A DNA stretch of 64,000 nt from Liberibacter brunswickensis (GTDB lineage: Bacteria > Pseudomonadota > Alphaproteobacteria > Rhizobiales > Rhizobiaceae). Of the stretch, positions 1 through 10,157 are shown in pieces. The notes under the pieces were generated by a model. That model did no database searches, was not told where the DNA came from, and was given only the letters and a program-made list of their open reading frames with translations. Within the stretch, counting starts at the first letter, position 1. The number at the start of each line of letters is the position of its first letter. The DNA is taken from assembly GCF_036858155.1 (NCBI RefSeq), contig NZ_JAAEJX010000003.1:1-64000 (forward strand), given 5' to 3'. The translations under genes were made by a program, and so were the position numbers.

Positions 1-258
1 AAAATTAATTTTTTATATTATAGATAAGTTTTAAAATTTATAAAAAAATGAATAATTTAGTTTTTATCTAGAATTTTATATAAGAATTTATCAATGTCAT
101 GATAGTGAATACTATTATATATGGTTAACAAATTGATAAAATAATAATACTGGTCTCATTTAAAAAATATATGACATTATATTCCTTTATATTTATTTTG
201 AAAAATTAGATTAACTCTTCTCAGAGTAACTGGATGTTTATTAGGAGATTTTTGATAA

Positions 259-612
259 ATGTCTACTCTAACTTTATTACCAATAGAAAAACAATATCCT
301 CATATAAATAAGTCATCTCATGAAGAAATTTCTCTAAGAGATCTATATCATAGTATCTTAATCAAAGATTTTTCTAAATATGGACGAACAGTAATAAAAA
401 ATTTGCGAAAAGAAAAACCAGAACAATATTTGCATCTTATTTCTCAAATTTTGGTAAAAGAAAATACAAAAAAAGAAGATACAGATAATGGAGATCAATT
501 AACAGATGAACAGATATGTGAAATCATCCGATCTCTTGAAAAAGAATTGCAGATTTTCTCGGATTCTAAAAACAAAGATGTTTATGCTTCAAAAATTAAA
601 AATAAAGCGTAA
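259..612 (+). CDS. Phage small terminase-like protein
   Basis: A 117-residue protein opens the phage block, with AGGAG about 12 bases before the ATG. Its central part (FSKYGRTVIKNLRKEKPEQYL, roughly residues 38-58, then HLISQIL) resembles the short phage proteins that precede large terminases, where a 'YG..AI..VR...P..YL..I' pattern recurs. The C-terminus is acidic then lysine-rich and predicted helical. Its end overlaps the start of the large terminase by about 35 bases, as expected for a TerS-TerL pair. The role in DNA recognition for packaging is inferred from position and weak similarity; no DNA-binding fold can be shown by eye. The frame is intact although the partner terminase is broken. 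Confidence 0.5.
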   Translation: MSTLTLLPIEKQYPHINKSSHEEISLRDLYHSILIKDFSKYGRTVIKNLRKEKPEQYLHLISQILVKENTKKEDTDNGDQLTDEQICEIIRSLEKELQIFSDSKNKDVYASKIKNKA

Positions 613-1947
613 TTTTCGGCGTCTTGATTTTTACCAACCTTATGAAAAACAAAAACTTTTCCACCCATTAGGAAAAATAGCGCGTGAACGTCTTGTTATG
701 GCTGGAAATCAACTGGGAAAAACTTTGGCAGGAGCTGCTGAAGCAGCAATGCATCTAACCGGTTGTTATCCTTCATGGTGGGTAGGTCATTGTTTCCTAA
801 ATCCAATTGTTATGGTAGCAGGTTCTGTATCATATGAATTAACACGTGATGGTATTCAACGTCTTCTACTGGGGGAGCCTATGTCTCCAGATCAATATGG
901 AAGTGGTATGATTCCTGCAAGTAAAATTATTAATATTACAAGACGTGCAAATATTGCAGGTGCATATAATACGGTAACTGTCAGACATGTCTCAGGAGGA
1001 GTGTCTGTTTTATTATTAAAAGCATATGAACAAGGTAGAGAGATAAATGGCAATCAAATACAGTTAACTATGTATGGTTCGATGAAGAACCTCCAGAAGA
1101 TGTATATTTCGAAGGACTAACTCGTATTAATGCAACAAAAGGATTGGTTTCTTTAACATTAACTCCATTAAAGGGAAGATCCCAGATTATTGAACATTAC
1201 ATATCGTCTTCTACACAAGATAGACAAATCATTCGCATGACTATTGATGAAACACCTCATTATAGTGAGCAAGAAAAAAACAGAATTATTAATAGCTATC
1301 CCCTTCATGAAAGAGAAGCAAGAACAAAAGGAGATCCTATATTGGGATCTGGACGTATCTTCCCTATTATAGAAGAAGATATTATCATCAATTCTTTCGA
1401 TATTCCAGAAAATTGGCTACAAATAGGAGGAATGGATTTCGGTTGGCATCATCCTTTTGCTGCTGTACATCTAGTCTGGAATAAGGAATCAGACGTGATA
1501 TATGTTGTTAAAAATTATAGATGCAGAGAACAAACTCCTATATTCCATGCAGCAGCTTTGAAATCTTGGGGAAAATGGTTGCCTTGGGCTTGGCCTCATG
1601 ATGGATTGCAACATGACAAAGGTTCAGGTGAACAATTAGCCGTACAATATCGTTAGCAAGGTATGAAAATGTTGCCAGAATGGGCAAAATTTGATGATGG
1701 AAGTAATGGAGTCGAAGCAGGTATATTAGATATACTAGATCGCATGAGATCAGGACGGTGGAAAGTATTTGCAGAATGCCAAGAATGGCTGGATGAATTC
1801 CGTCAATACCATCGTCGTGAAGGGAGAATAATCAAAGAAAAAGATGATCTTATCTGTGCTAGTAGATATGCTTTGATGATGAAAAGATTCTCTATTTCTA
1901 AGCCTGTATGTTATTCTTGGAAATATACTCCAAGAAAAGTAATATGA
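578..1947 (+). pseudogene. Phage large terminase, broken
   Basis: This is the ATP-driven DNA packaging motor of a tailed phage. The Walker A-like motif AGNQLGKT is in the first part, followed by family-typical TVRHVSGGVS and EQGRE. In another frame the match continues with VWFDEEPP (Walker B region), GLTRINATKGLV, TPLKG and the nuclease-side GGMDFGWHHPFAA. Two lesions are visible: a frameshift near 1040, between EQGRE and WQSNTVNYVWF, and an in-frame TAG at 1654-1656 after QYR, just before GMKMLPEW. Likely starts are ATG 578 or ATG 584, overlapping the preceding gene. The remaining frames are well preserved, so decay looks recent. A working motor is very unlikely. Confidence 0.85.
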
Positions 1948-2131
1948 AATCATATCTATATAAATACTATGAAATTTCATGAATATAATATTTTTTAAAA
2001 AATACTTTTTTATAAAACGATAGATAGCATTTAAAGCATTTTTAAATTTAAAAATTTGGAAACTTTTATCTTAATTTCATTTTTAAAAATGGTTCTTTAA
2101 TTTCATAATTTAAATAAGAAGTTTAAAATCA

Positions 2132-4080
2132 ATGAGCATGTGTGATAAAAAAATAAATTTTTCAAATAAAATATCGCATTTGATTGCAGATGCAGAAAAA
2201 ATGCTTGCGGAAAGACAACAGTCATATATTCGTTCACAAGAGTATTATAATGGAATTATGCGTGATGTGATATCTGTTTCAGGCCATTCTTCTGTTGTAT
2301 CATGTGATTTGCGTTCTGCAATTCGTAAAATTATGCCTTCTATTTGTAGAGTATTACTTACTGGACATAAGTTTGTCGAATATTCTCCTGTAAGACAAGG
2401 AGATGAAAAAATGGCTGCTGCTGCGAGTGATTATGTTAATCATATCATCTTCCCAGAAGCAAAAGGACGTGATGCCGTTGAAAATGCTATCTATGATTCT
2501 TTATTATCTGGAATAGGTATTTTAACTTGGAGATATGAGTTACAAGAACTGTGTACGACAAGCTTACATACTGGCCTTGATGAGAATTCTTTTATCATGC
2601 TTATAAATGATCCTGATGTAGAGGTATTAGAACATTCTAAAAGAGAAGATGAAGGAGAAAAAGTGCATGATATTAGAATTCGTCGAAAGTATTCTAAAGG
2701 AAAAGTATGTATTGATGCTGTTCCTCCTGATGAATTTCTAATACATCCTCATGCAATTGATATTGATAAAAGTCCTATTGTTGGGCGTAAATTATATCTT
2801 ACACGTTCTGATCTTATTTCTATGGGATATGATCGTAAGCATGTTAATAACTTATCTTCTGCATTTTCACATAATACTGAAAATATATGGCAATTCCAAC
2901 AATATCATAATTCTGAAAAAGCTCTTGAACTTATCGAATACTATGAGTTATACGTCACCGTTGACTATGATGACGATGGAATAGCAGAACTGCGTCGAGT
3001 AATTATGGCGGGTGGAACAGAAAATGATAATATTCTTTCTAATGAAGAATGGGATGAATTACCTTTTACATGTTTGCGTGCTATACGTTCGTTCACCACA
3101 TTCTTTTGTGGGTGACAGTTTATCTGAATCTATTATAGAAATTCAAAAAATTAAAACTGTTTTATTGCGCCAGACTTTAGATAATCTTTATTGGCAAAAT
3201 CAACCCCAAACAATCGTTCAAGAAGGATCAATCGTTGATCCAGAAAGTGTGCTCAATCCTCAATTTGGAAAGCCTATTCGAGTAGTACCAGGAATGGATA
3301 TTCGCAGTGTTTTGGGTATTCATAGTGTGCCAATGATTGCAGACAAGTCTTTTTCAATGTTGAGCTATTTAGATCAAGAATTAGTAGATCGTACAGGTAT
3401 TTCAAATATATCTTCTGGATTGTCGCCAGAAGTATTAAAAAATATGACTGCAACTGCAACTTCTTTGATTGAACAAAGTAGCATAGGATAAGTAGAACTA
3501 ATCGTTCGAACATTGTCGCAGGGATTAGAAATGCTTTTCAGAGGATTATTGAGGTTGATTATTCAACGCCAAGATAAAGTCCGAATGGTTAGACTCCGTG
3601 ATCAATGGATTTCATTTGATCCTCGATATTGGAATGCAGAAATGGATGCAAAAGTCAATATAGGATTAGGATCAGGCAATCGTGAAAAGGATATCGCGAT
3701 GGTTTCTCATCTTTTATCTATACAAAAAGAACTCATGGGAACATTTGGTTTAAACAATCCTTTTGTATCCACTACAAACTTATATAACGGTATCGCATGT
3801 CTTGCTGAAGCAATAGGGGTGCAAAATATCAATGAATACTTTAATAAAACCAGATTTAGAAAAATCTTTTACTAGTTATGCTAACAATGAAAAAATAAAT
3901 AATTTACAATTTGAACAATTCCTTGCTTATACTCGTTTACAAGCAGAAATGGAATTAAAACGTTCAACAATACAGGCCGAAATAGATATAAAAAGACAAA
4001 AATTAGAAGCAGAGTATTTATTAGAAAAAAACTTAAAATTGCATCATAAGAGTGTATTGCCTCAACAAAATACCCTTTAA
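2132..4080 (+). pseudogene. Phage portal protein, broken
   Basis: Portal proteins form the dodecameric DNA gate at one capsid vertex. The N-terminal part (ADAEKMLAERQQSYIRSQEYYNG, then RSAIRKIMPSICRVLL and VNHIIFPEAKGRDAVENAIYDSLLSGIG) matches the P22/SU10-type portal family. Three lesions split it: a frameshift near 3080 (family sequence resumes as RSPHSFVGDSLSESI), an in-frame TAA at 3489-3491 within LIEQSSIG*VELIVRTL, and a frameshift near 3850 before KPDLEKSF. Read together the pieces give about 650 residues, normal for the family. The C-terminus is helical and charged. Position between terminase and scaffold is canonical. It cannot make one polypeptide as it stands. Confidence 0.8.
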
Positions 4081-4205
4081 AGTAATGATTTAAAATCATC
4101 ATCATATTTTAAAAGATTTAATCAAATTATTATTCTTTATAATAAATATTTTACAAAGGAAACTATTATATTATAAATTCGGATAGCCAGTTTTCGGATA
4201 TAGAA

Positions 4206-5222
4206 TTGACGCATGATCAATCTACAACACCTTGGATCTTTGCAAATAATTCTTTAGAACAAACTAAAGATAACAATAACAATCTTGAAAAGACCATAAT
4301 AAGTAAAATTGATTATGATCAAGTGTATTTTCCTATACATGATGAAGGTCATTATAAATCAAATATCCAAATACATGAAGAAAAGCAAATAGATAAGATT
4401 AGTATTAATGATTTAGATGATCAAAATGATATACAATCAGAGGAGCAATTTAATAGAGATACAAATAAAGAACATTCGAATGACGATGTTCAAAAAATTA
4501 ATGATTTAAATGAAATATCTCTTGATAATGGTGAAAAAATCACAATTGGAGAGCTAAAAAATGGATATAGTCAACATAAAGAATATCTTTCGCAACAACA
4601 AGATATTATAGAACAGAAAAAAAATATCCAAAATCAAGCAAAAATTTTGGCAAATAGTTCTAAAGCATTGGCACAATTAATAAATCATCATATCCCTGAT
4701 AATCCTGATCCTGTTTTAGAAAAAACAGATTCAGAAACATATCATCGTATTCTAAATTTGAGAAAAAATGCTTTGGATATCATAAATCATTTCGTCGAAA
4801 CAGGACGAAATCCTGATAACATTGCTAATGAATTAGATTCAGAAATCCTAGAAAAAAAGTTGGAAACTGAAAATAAAAAATTAGAAAGTATTTTCCCTCA
4901 AACAAAAGATCCAGAACAGCGACAGTGTTGTTTTAAAAATATATTTAAAATAGGAAATGTTTTGGGATTCCAAGAAGAAGAAATGAAAAATATTATAGAT
5001 CATAGATTACTTTCTTTGGCTCATTATGCAAAAATAGGATGGCAAGCTCGAAAAACATCTGAAGATGCTTATCATAAAATTAAAAACAAACCTTCTGTTA
5101 AGATTACAACTAATAAAGCTAAAAATCATAATCTTCATCGAATATTTTCTCAGGAAAAAGCAATGCAAAAATTGCATCAAACTGGATCTATTTACGATGC
5201 CTTGGAAATAGATTTTATATAA
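4206..5222 (+). CDS. Phage capsid scaffold-like protein
   Basis: A 338-residue, highly charged protein lies between portal and major capsid genes, the usual place for a scaffold that guides procapsid assembly. The first third is acidic and low in complexity. From about residue 100 comes DNGEKITIGELKNGYSQHKEYLSQQQDIIEQ, the short 'GE.VT..EL..GY....' motif followed by a coiled coil that is common in phage scaffold and minor structural proteins. The start is uncertain: the longest frame begins with TTG at 4206, the nearest purine-rich ribosome site (AAAGGA near 4155) is about 45 bases upstream, and no good ATG is in frame. An upstream indel may have removed the true start. Confidence 0.55.
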   Translation: MTHDQSTTPWIFANNSLEQTKDNNNNLEKTIISKIDYDQVYFPIHDEGHYKSNIQIHEEKQIDKISINDLDDQNDIQSEEQFNRDTNKEHSNDDVQKINDLNEISLDNGEKITIGELKNGYSQHKEYLSQQQDIIEQKKNIQNQAKILANSSKALAQLINHHIPDNPDPVLEKTDSETYHRILNLRKNALDIINHFVETGRNPDNIANELDSEILEKKLETENKKLESIFPQTKDPEQRQCCFKNIFKIGNVLGFQEEEMKNIIDHRLLSLAHYAKIGWQARKTSEDAYHKIKNKPSVKITTNKAKNHNLHRIFSQEKAMQKLHQTGSIYDALEIDFI

Positions 5223-5384
5223 AAAAATAAAAAACCAAAATACATAATCGAATAATACTCGATTTTATGATGAGATATACTTAGGTTTTGAGAAAAAACG
5301 TGCTTCAATCATCTCATATCTTTCTTCTGTAAAAATATAGATAATTTATAAAACATTACATTTTTAAAGGAAAATTTTTTAGAC

Positions 5385-6374
5385 ATGGCTATTGTTAACA
5401 ACACATTTATTACTTCTTCTTCTAATAAAGAATCTTTGTCGGATGTGGTTTCACGTATCACTCCAGAAGATACTCCTATTTATTCAATGATTAAAAAAGG
5501 AAATACGAATTCTATACATCCAGAATGGGTTGTAGATGATCTTGATTCTCCGGGAATCAATGCGCAATTAGAAGGAGATGAATACAGTTTCGAATCAATT
5601 ACTGCTCCAGAAAGAATAGGTAGTTATACTCAAATTATGCGTAAAAGCTGGATTATTTCTGGCACTCAAGAAGCTGTAGATGATGCGGGATACATATTAA
5701 AATATAAGGAACAAAAACTAAAAAAAGCATTAGAAATTCGCAAGGATGTTGAATTCGCTATCGTTAGTTCACAAGGATCTCAAAAAAAATCACCACGTAA
5801 AATGGGTTCTTTGAGTAGTTGGATAAAAACAAATGCTAGTAGGGGAAATGGAGGAAGTTCTGGAGGATATGATAATGTAACTGGAATTACTAAAAATCCA
5901 AAAGACGGACAACAAAGATCTTTCTCAAAACAACTTCTTGATGAAGTAATGCAAGAAGGATATCAAAATGGAGCTAATTTTCGACATATTATCGTTTCAC
6001 CATTTGTTAAAAGTGAATTTGTTAGATTTATGTCTGATCCTAATGTTGCATCTTTTAGATATGCTGCATCTGGCAAAAGTAATAATAATACTATTGTTGC
6101 AACTGCCGATATATATGATGGACCATTTGGAAAAGTAATGGTACATCCTAATCGTGTTATGGCAAGCAATTCAGAAACTGCTAGAAATGCTTTTTTAATT
6201 GATCCTAATACGTTGGAATTCTTATGGTTACGTAAGATTCACGAGGATAAAAATATTTCTAAAAATGGAGATGCCAATAAAGGAATATTGATTGGAGAAG
6301 GAACTATAAAAGTTAAAAATGAAAAAGCTATAGGTATAGTTGCTGATCTTTTTGGTCTCTCAAAAACAACTTAA
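5385..6374 (+). CDS. Phage major capsid protein (DUF5309, SU10-like)
   Basis: A 329-residue protein beginning MAIVNNTFITSSSNKESLSD and continuing ISRITPEDTPIYSMIKKG-like sequence, the N-terminal signature of the DUF5309/SU10-type major capsid family with an HK97-like fold. The middle has the family's RSWIISGTQEAVDDAG region and KDVEFAIVSSQGS; the C-terminal half has HIIVSPFVKSEF and ending GIVADLFGLS. Length is normal. A purine-rich site (AAAGGA) lies about 13 bases before the ATG. The frame is intact end to end, in contrast to terminase and portal nearby. Downstream genes follow the SU10-type head-to-tail order. Confidence 0.85.
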   Translation: MAIVNNTFITSSSNKESLSDVVSRITPEDTPIYSMIKKGNTNSIHPEWVVDDLDSPGINAQLEGDEYSFESITAPERIGSYTQIMRKSWIISGTQEAVDDAGYILKYKEQKLKKALEIRKDVEFAIVSSQGSQKKSPRKMGSLSSWIKTNASRGNGGSSGGYDNVTGITKNPKDGQQRSFSKQLLDEVMQEGYQNGANFRHIIVSPFVKSEFVRFMSDPNVASFRYAASGKSNNNTIVATADIYDGPFGKVMVHPNRVMASNSETARNAFLIDPNTLEFLWLRKIHEDKNISKNGDANKGILIGEGTIKVKNEKAIGIVADLFGLSKTT

Positions 6375-6387
6375 GAAAGATATAAAA

Positions 6388-6708
6388 ATGGATATCTATG
6401 ATGGTTCTTGGAAACTAATAAGTTATGATCCGGAAACAGGTAGGACAATTTGGTATGCATCAGATAATCAACAAGATGTATATAGAATTGATTATCCTGT
6501 ATCTCAAGTTATGGAAATTAATCATGCTTGTGCAATAAATAATGGGAAAAAAAATAGGGATTGGCAAAGAATAGCTAGTATTCCTTTAAGTATTTTAAAA
6601 AACTCTCATCTCCTTCAAGCCCATACTGAAGGAGATGATGCCTGGGTGAATAAGTGGCTCAATAACAAAGATAACGCTTCTTGGCGTACTTCGGAAGGAT
6701 ACGTATAA
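6388..6708 (+). CDS. Small phage head/tail structural protein
   Basis: A 106-residue protein starts at ATG 6388, after AAGAAAGA, just 14 bases past the capsid stop, and ends one base before the adaptor gene. It has YDPETGRTIWYAS near residue 14 and GDDAWVNKWLNN in the last quarter. Short proteins with this general layout are common between capsid and adaptor genes in podoviruses of this type, but I do not know a named family. Structural or assembly function is inferred from position only. The frame is intact. Confidence 0.55.
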   Translation: MDIYDGSWKLISYDPETGRTIWYASDNQQDVYRIDYPVSQVMEINHACAINNGKKNRDWQRIASIPLSILKNSHLLQAHTEGDDAWVNKWLNNKDNASWRTSEGYV

Positions 6709-6709
6709 A

Positions 6710-7276
6710 ATGGCAAAAGATTATTCTTCTTTATTAATTGATGTGAGTAATTATTCAGAAAAAAAAGGTTTTACTGGTCTTTTTAAGGAATTCCTTCATA
6801 GAATAGAAGTAAAAATAAATCGTGAATTGCGTTTGCGCGAAATGGAAAAAAAAGCAGTTCTTTCTCTCGTTGAAGGATCAGTAGAATTGCCAGACGATTA
6901 TATAGAAATTCGTTTTCTACAAGATAGTAATGGAAATAAATTAGATCATCTTCCTTTAAGTATTTCTATGCAAAAGAAAAAAGGATACATCATTACTGCA
7001 GATTCAATTTGCGTTTTGCCTATCTCTTCTGAAGATGTTGTTCTATATTATTATTCTTGTATTCCACCTTTGACAGAAAGTAATCCTGTCAATTGGTTGT
7101 TGCATAGAGCTCCAGATCTTTATCTATATGGTTTGGTAGAAGAAGTTGCTTTGTGGGAACAAAAAATAGATAAAGCTTCTACTGCTGGTGCTTTATTCAA
7201 ACAGTCCATAAAACAATTACAGCAAAATGATACTCGTTTACGTTGGGCTGATAACTCTTTAAACCTTGGTAGATGA
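6710..7276 (+). CDS. Phage head-tail adaptor protein (SU10-type)
   Basis: A 188-residue, mainly helical protein resembling the SU10-type adaptor that docks below the portal ring. Recognisable parts are FLHRIEVKINRELRLREME near residue 26, the turn-rich VEGSVELPDDYIEIRFLQ, YYYSCIPPLTESNPVNWLL and the helical ending with APDLYLYGLVEEVALWEQ. The start codon lies one base after the previous stop and the end overlaps the next gene by four bases, so translation is coupled. The frame is intact. Function is inferred from family-like pattern and neat order in the morphogenesis cluster. Confidence 0.65.
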   Translation: MAKDYSSLLIDVSNYSEKKGFTGLFKEFLHRIEVKINRELRLREMEKKAVLSLVEGSVELPDDYIEIRFLQDSNGNKLDHLPLSISMQKKKGYIITADSICVLPISSEDVVLYYYSCIPPLTESNPVNWLLHRAPDLYLYGLVEEVALWEQKIDKASTAGALFKQSIKQLQQNDTRLRWADNSLNLGR

Positions 7277-7868
7277 ACTCCATGAATATATTAACATTAT
7301 TAAATAATATTTGTGATTTAGTCGGTTTATCTAAATTTGAAACAATTTATCAAAATCAAGATGATAACACAGCTCTACTTGTATCTTTATTGCAGCAATC
7401 AGGCGACGAAATATGTTTGAAAGTTGATTGGCCACAGTTATTGCGTGAAATACAAATAAATCGTTTTCCATTTTCTCTTCCTCAAGATTTTCAAAGATCT
7501 CTTTTGGAAGGTGCTATTAAAGTATCAGATTCTTCTTTTGCTCGTCCAGTAAGTAGTATTTTTATTGGGATATAGTTAAAGGAATTTCGCATACTCCTTG
7601 GTATTGGATTGATGGTCGCATGATAAATCTTTCCGTTAATTCTTCTTCTATTTTTCGGTATTTCTCTAAAAATTGGATAGTAGGAAATAATAAAAAATCA
7701 AAAAATATTATCAGTGAAGATGAAGATACTACATTATTACCAGAGGATTTATTGATCAAAAATGTTATTTGGCGTTGGCGTCGTGCACAAGGTTTAAGTT
7801 TTTCTGATTACTTACGAGAATTTGATACAGCTATTGATATGGAAGCGATCCTTTGTTCTGGAGGATAA
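7273..7868 (+). pseudogene. Second phage adaptor-like protein, frameshifted
   Basis: The first frame gives about 96 residues (LTLLNNICDLVGLSKFETIYQN through SSFARPVSS). The protein resumes in another frame as YWDIVKGISHTPWYWIDGRM and runs to DTAIDMEAILCSGG. The break is near 7560, in a T-rich stretch. Joined, the product is about 195 residues with a helical N-terminus and an IKNVIWRWRRAQGLSFSDYLREFD helix near the end, typical of small phage proteins between adaptor and tail tube genes. It overlaps the previous gene by four bases and its end supplies the GGAGG site for the next gene. Exact role unknown; head completion or adaptor is inferred. Confidence 0.6.
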
Positions 7869-7869
7869 A

Positions 7870-9459
7870 ATGTCTCATTCCCTTGAAAATAAATACTCTG
7901 ATCAAATGAAGAATACCTCAGTAGAAAATATTTCTTTGGAAAATCAAAATTTCTTATACTTTCCTATTGAAAAACAACAATTACAAGAAAATGAATTTAG
8001 TATTTTGCGTAATTTTTGGCCTGATACAAAAGGGCCAATTATAAGAGGAGGATGCAAAAAAATATGTAAACTTAGCTGTAATAGTAGTATTACCTCTGCT
8101 TTTTCATATAAAAGTAACAAACTACAAAGGGTATTCATCACCAATAACCAAGAAATATATGATGTTACAAACTATTCTACCATACAATCAGAAAATTTAT
8201 GTGTATCAAACATGAAATCTGGAGAATGGATTACATTTCATTATACAACTTCAGAAAAAACTTTTTTGATTGCGTTAAATGGTCAAGACGAAAGACAAGT
8301 TTATGATGGAAATGAATGGAAGTCAGATAATACTAAAATAACATTTAATGAACATAATAAAAATAATCCTATATATTTTTCATATGGATGGATTTTTAAA
8401 AATCGTCAATGGTATATCGAATTAGATAGTATGGATGCATGGTATCTACCCCCTAAATCTTTAGGTGGTGTAGCCAAATTTTTTCCTTTGGGAGGAGTAA
8501 TGCAAGAAGGAGGAGAATTGCTTGCGGGATTCTCATGGTCAAATGAAAGTGATGATGGATTGTCTACACTTTGCATTTTCTTATCTAATCTTGGAGAATT
8601 AGCTGTTTATGGTGGAGATGATCCTGATGTAGAATCTTCTTTTTCGCTTAAAGCTATTTCATATTGGACGTCCATTAGGGAAAAAGCAATCGTCTTTGTG
8701 AAAAACGATGTATTGATTGCAACAAAAAATGGTTTGATTTCTATAAGAAATACTATCTTACAGGAAAACAAAAATAATTTGCCTTTATCTTGGCCTATTC
8801 AAGAAGAGTGGGAACAAGCAGTCATGGTAGCTCCAACAGGATGGTCGATGACTTTATGGGAGGAAAAGAATATGTTGTTGATTAGTTATCCTCAAAATTC
8901 TATTTCATCTCATAAAACATTCGTTATGAACGTGGATCATAATAATCGATGGGCTAGTTTCCATAATTGGTTTACTAAATCTTATGTTGTTTCAAATGAA
9001 AATCTCTTTTTTGGAGATTATGATGGAAATTTTTGGCAAGGTGATGTCACTGGATCAGATAATATGCAGCCTTTTACTGCTGTGTATCTTTCTCCTTTTC
9101 ATGAAATTGATCCTCGTTTAGGATTTAAAAGAAAATCTTGTGTCGCCCATATCTCTCTTCTATCTTGCCAACGTCCATATATCAAATTATTTTCCCGATC
9201 TAATTATGATTATACTTATCCTGACTTCTCAAAAGAAACTATTAATAATCATTTAGTGAACAATTGTATATGGGATAATTCTTTATGGGATGAAGTTAAA
9301 TGGACAGATGAAGTTTCCTTTACAAGAAAGAAACTATTTAATTTTTGTCAAAATGTAGTTGCTTATGGAAATTTTTTAGCAGTCGGTTTTGTGATTGTCT
9401 CTTCTGGACAATTTATCAACGATATCCAAATTAAAAATGCAAAATTATTAGTTGAATAA
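7870..9459 (+). CDS. Phage tail nozzle/hub beta-propeller-like protein
   Basis: A 529-residue protein starting at ATG 7870 with GGAGG eight bases upstream. After a polar N-terminus it has LRNFWPDTKGPIIRGGCKKI, a motif typical of podovirus tail-hub proteins, then many beta-strand repeats with W/Y/D-rich turns (YSYKSNKLQRVFITNNQEIYDV-like), suggesting a beta-propeller. Such proteins sit below the adaptor ring and form the tail nozzle (P22 gp10 or SU10 nozzle are structural analogues). The frame is intact over its full length, which is notable beside broken neighbours. Assignment rests on motif and position rather than alignment. Confidence 0.6.
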   Translation: MSHSLENKYSDQMKNTSVENISLENQNFLYFPIEKQQLQENEFSILRNFWPDTKGPIIRGGCKKICKLSCNSSITSAFSYKSNKLQRVFITNNQEIYDVTNYSTIQSENLCVSNMKSGEWITFHYTTSEKTFLIALNGQDERQVYDGNEWKSDNTKITFNEHNKNNPIYFSYGWIFKNRQWYIELDSMDAWYLPPKSLGGVAKFFPLGGVMQEGGELLAGFSWSNESDDGLSTLCIFLSNLGELAVYGGDDPDVESSFSLKAISYWTSIREKAIVFVKNDVLIATKNGLISIRNTILQENKNNLPLSWPIQEEWEQAVMVAPTGWSMTLWEEKNMLLISYPQNSISSHKTFVMNVDHNNRWASFHNWFTKSYVVSNENLFFGDYDGNFWQGDVTGSDNMQPFTAVYLSPFHEIDPRLGFKRKSCVAHISLLSCQRPYIKLFSRSNYDYTYPDFSKETINNHLVNNCIWDNSLWDEVKWTDEVSFTRKKLFNFCQNVVAYGNFLAVGFVIVSSGQFINDIQIKNAKLLVE

Positions 9460-9471
9460 GGGCATAATAAA

Positions 9472-9939
9472 ATGACAATTATTTGGGGTGGAAGTACTAG
9501 ACCGGCAATTAATCAGTTAATTTCGGACTTTGTTGCAAATCGTATTAAGAATTGTTCTAATGGTTGGAATCAATTTGTTTCAATGGGAGTTTTGAAGAAC
9601 AATAACTTAATAGCAGGGGTTATATATCATAATTACTGTTCAATATCACGTGTAATAGAATTATCAGGAGCATCTGATTGTAAATCATGGCTGAGTCGAG
9701 AAATATTGAAGGAAATTTATAGTTATCCTTGGAATCAGTTATATTGTCAGGCAGTAATTCACCGTATTCCTGATGAAGATTATCCTCAACACCGTATGCT
9801 TACTTCCTTAGGGGGAATTAGATATCGTATCCCACGTTTGAGAGGTAGGGATGAAGCGGAAAATATATATGTTATTACCTATGAAAATTGGATGAAAAAT
9901 AAGATTAATCAACGATCTTTAGTTTGTCATTCATTTTAA
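9472..9939 (+). CDS. Phage GNAT-like protein
   Basis: A 155-residue protein resembling the GNAT-fold acetyltransferase-like proteins found in tail regions of podoviruses. Visible elements are GVLKNNNLIAGVIYHNY (strand-turn-strand), a SREILKEIYSYPW helix and MLTSLGGIRYRIPRLRGRDEAENIYVITYENWMK at the end. The usual acetyl-CoA loop pattern (Q/RxxGxG/A) is not obvious, so catalysis is doubtful and a structural or injected-protein role is possible. It starts 12 bases after the propeller gene and is followed by a terminator-like hairpin. The frame is intact. Confidence 0.5.
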   Translation: MTIIWGGSTRPAINQLISDFVANRIKNCSNGWNQFVSMGVLKNNNLIAGVIYHNYCSISRVIELSGASDCKSWLSREILKEIYSYPWNQLYCQAVIHRIPDEDYPQHRMLTSLGGIRYRIPRLRGRDEAENIYVITYENWMKNKINQRSLVCHSF

Positions 9940-9947
9940 TTTTTTTT

Positions 9948-9967
9948 AATATTTTTTAAAAAATATT
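9948..9967. repeat. Perfect 20-bp A/T palindrome
   Basis: The sequence is a perfect palindrome with arms AATATTTTTT and AAAAAATATT and no spacer. It lies directly after the GNAT-like gene and just before a terminator-like hairpin. An all-A/T palindrome in such AT-rich DNA can arise by chance. Confidence 0.5.
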
Positions 9968-9968
9968 C

Positions 9969-9992
9969 ATTCTGATTATTTCAGAATTTTTT
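9969..9992 (+). terminator. Rho-independent terminator after the GNAT-like gene
   Basis: A 7-bp perfect stem, ATTCTGA / TCAGAAT with a TTATT loop, is followed at once by a run of five T. It lies 30 bases past the end of the GNAT-like gene, so it probably ends transcription of the head-and-tail gene block. The stem is AT-rich and therefore weak. Confidence 0.5.
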
Positions 9993-10157
9993 CTGTGATT
10001 TTTTTTGATTATTCATTGCAGATACTATTTATTTTATTTCTAGTAAAACAATAAAAATACAATTTATATTAATTATTTAGTCATACTGCAATTACACTAC
10101 TAGCGATTGCAAAAAACACTTTCTGATTTATTTTATCTAAAATTATGAGGTTTTTAT

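Noticed and set aside
1654..1656. TAG in the terminase and in the S74 protein read as possible amber recoding by the phage
   Set aside because: The same genes also have frameshifts, the portal has a TAA rather than TAG lesion, and no suppressor tRNA is in the window. Decay explains all lesions.
9948..9967. 20-bp palindrome as a regulatory site
   Set aside because: It is made only of A and T in very AT-rich DNA and a separate terminator-like hairpin follows; chance is the simpler reading.
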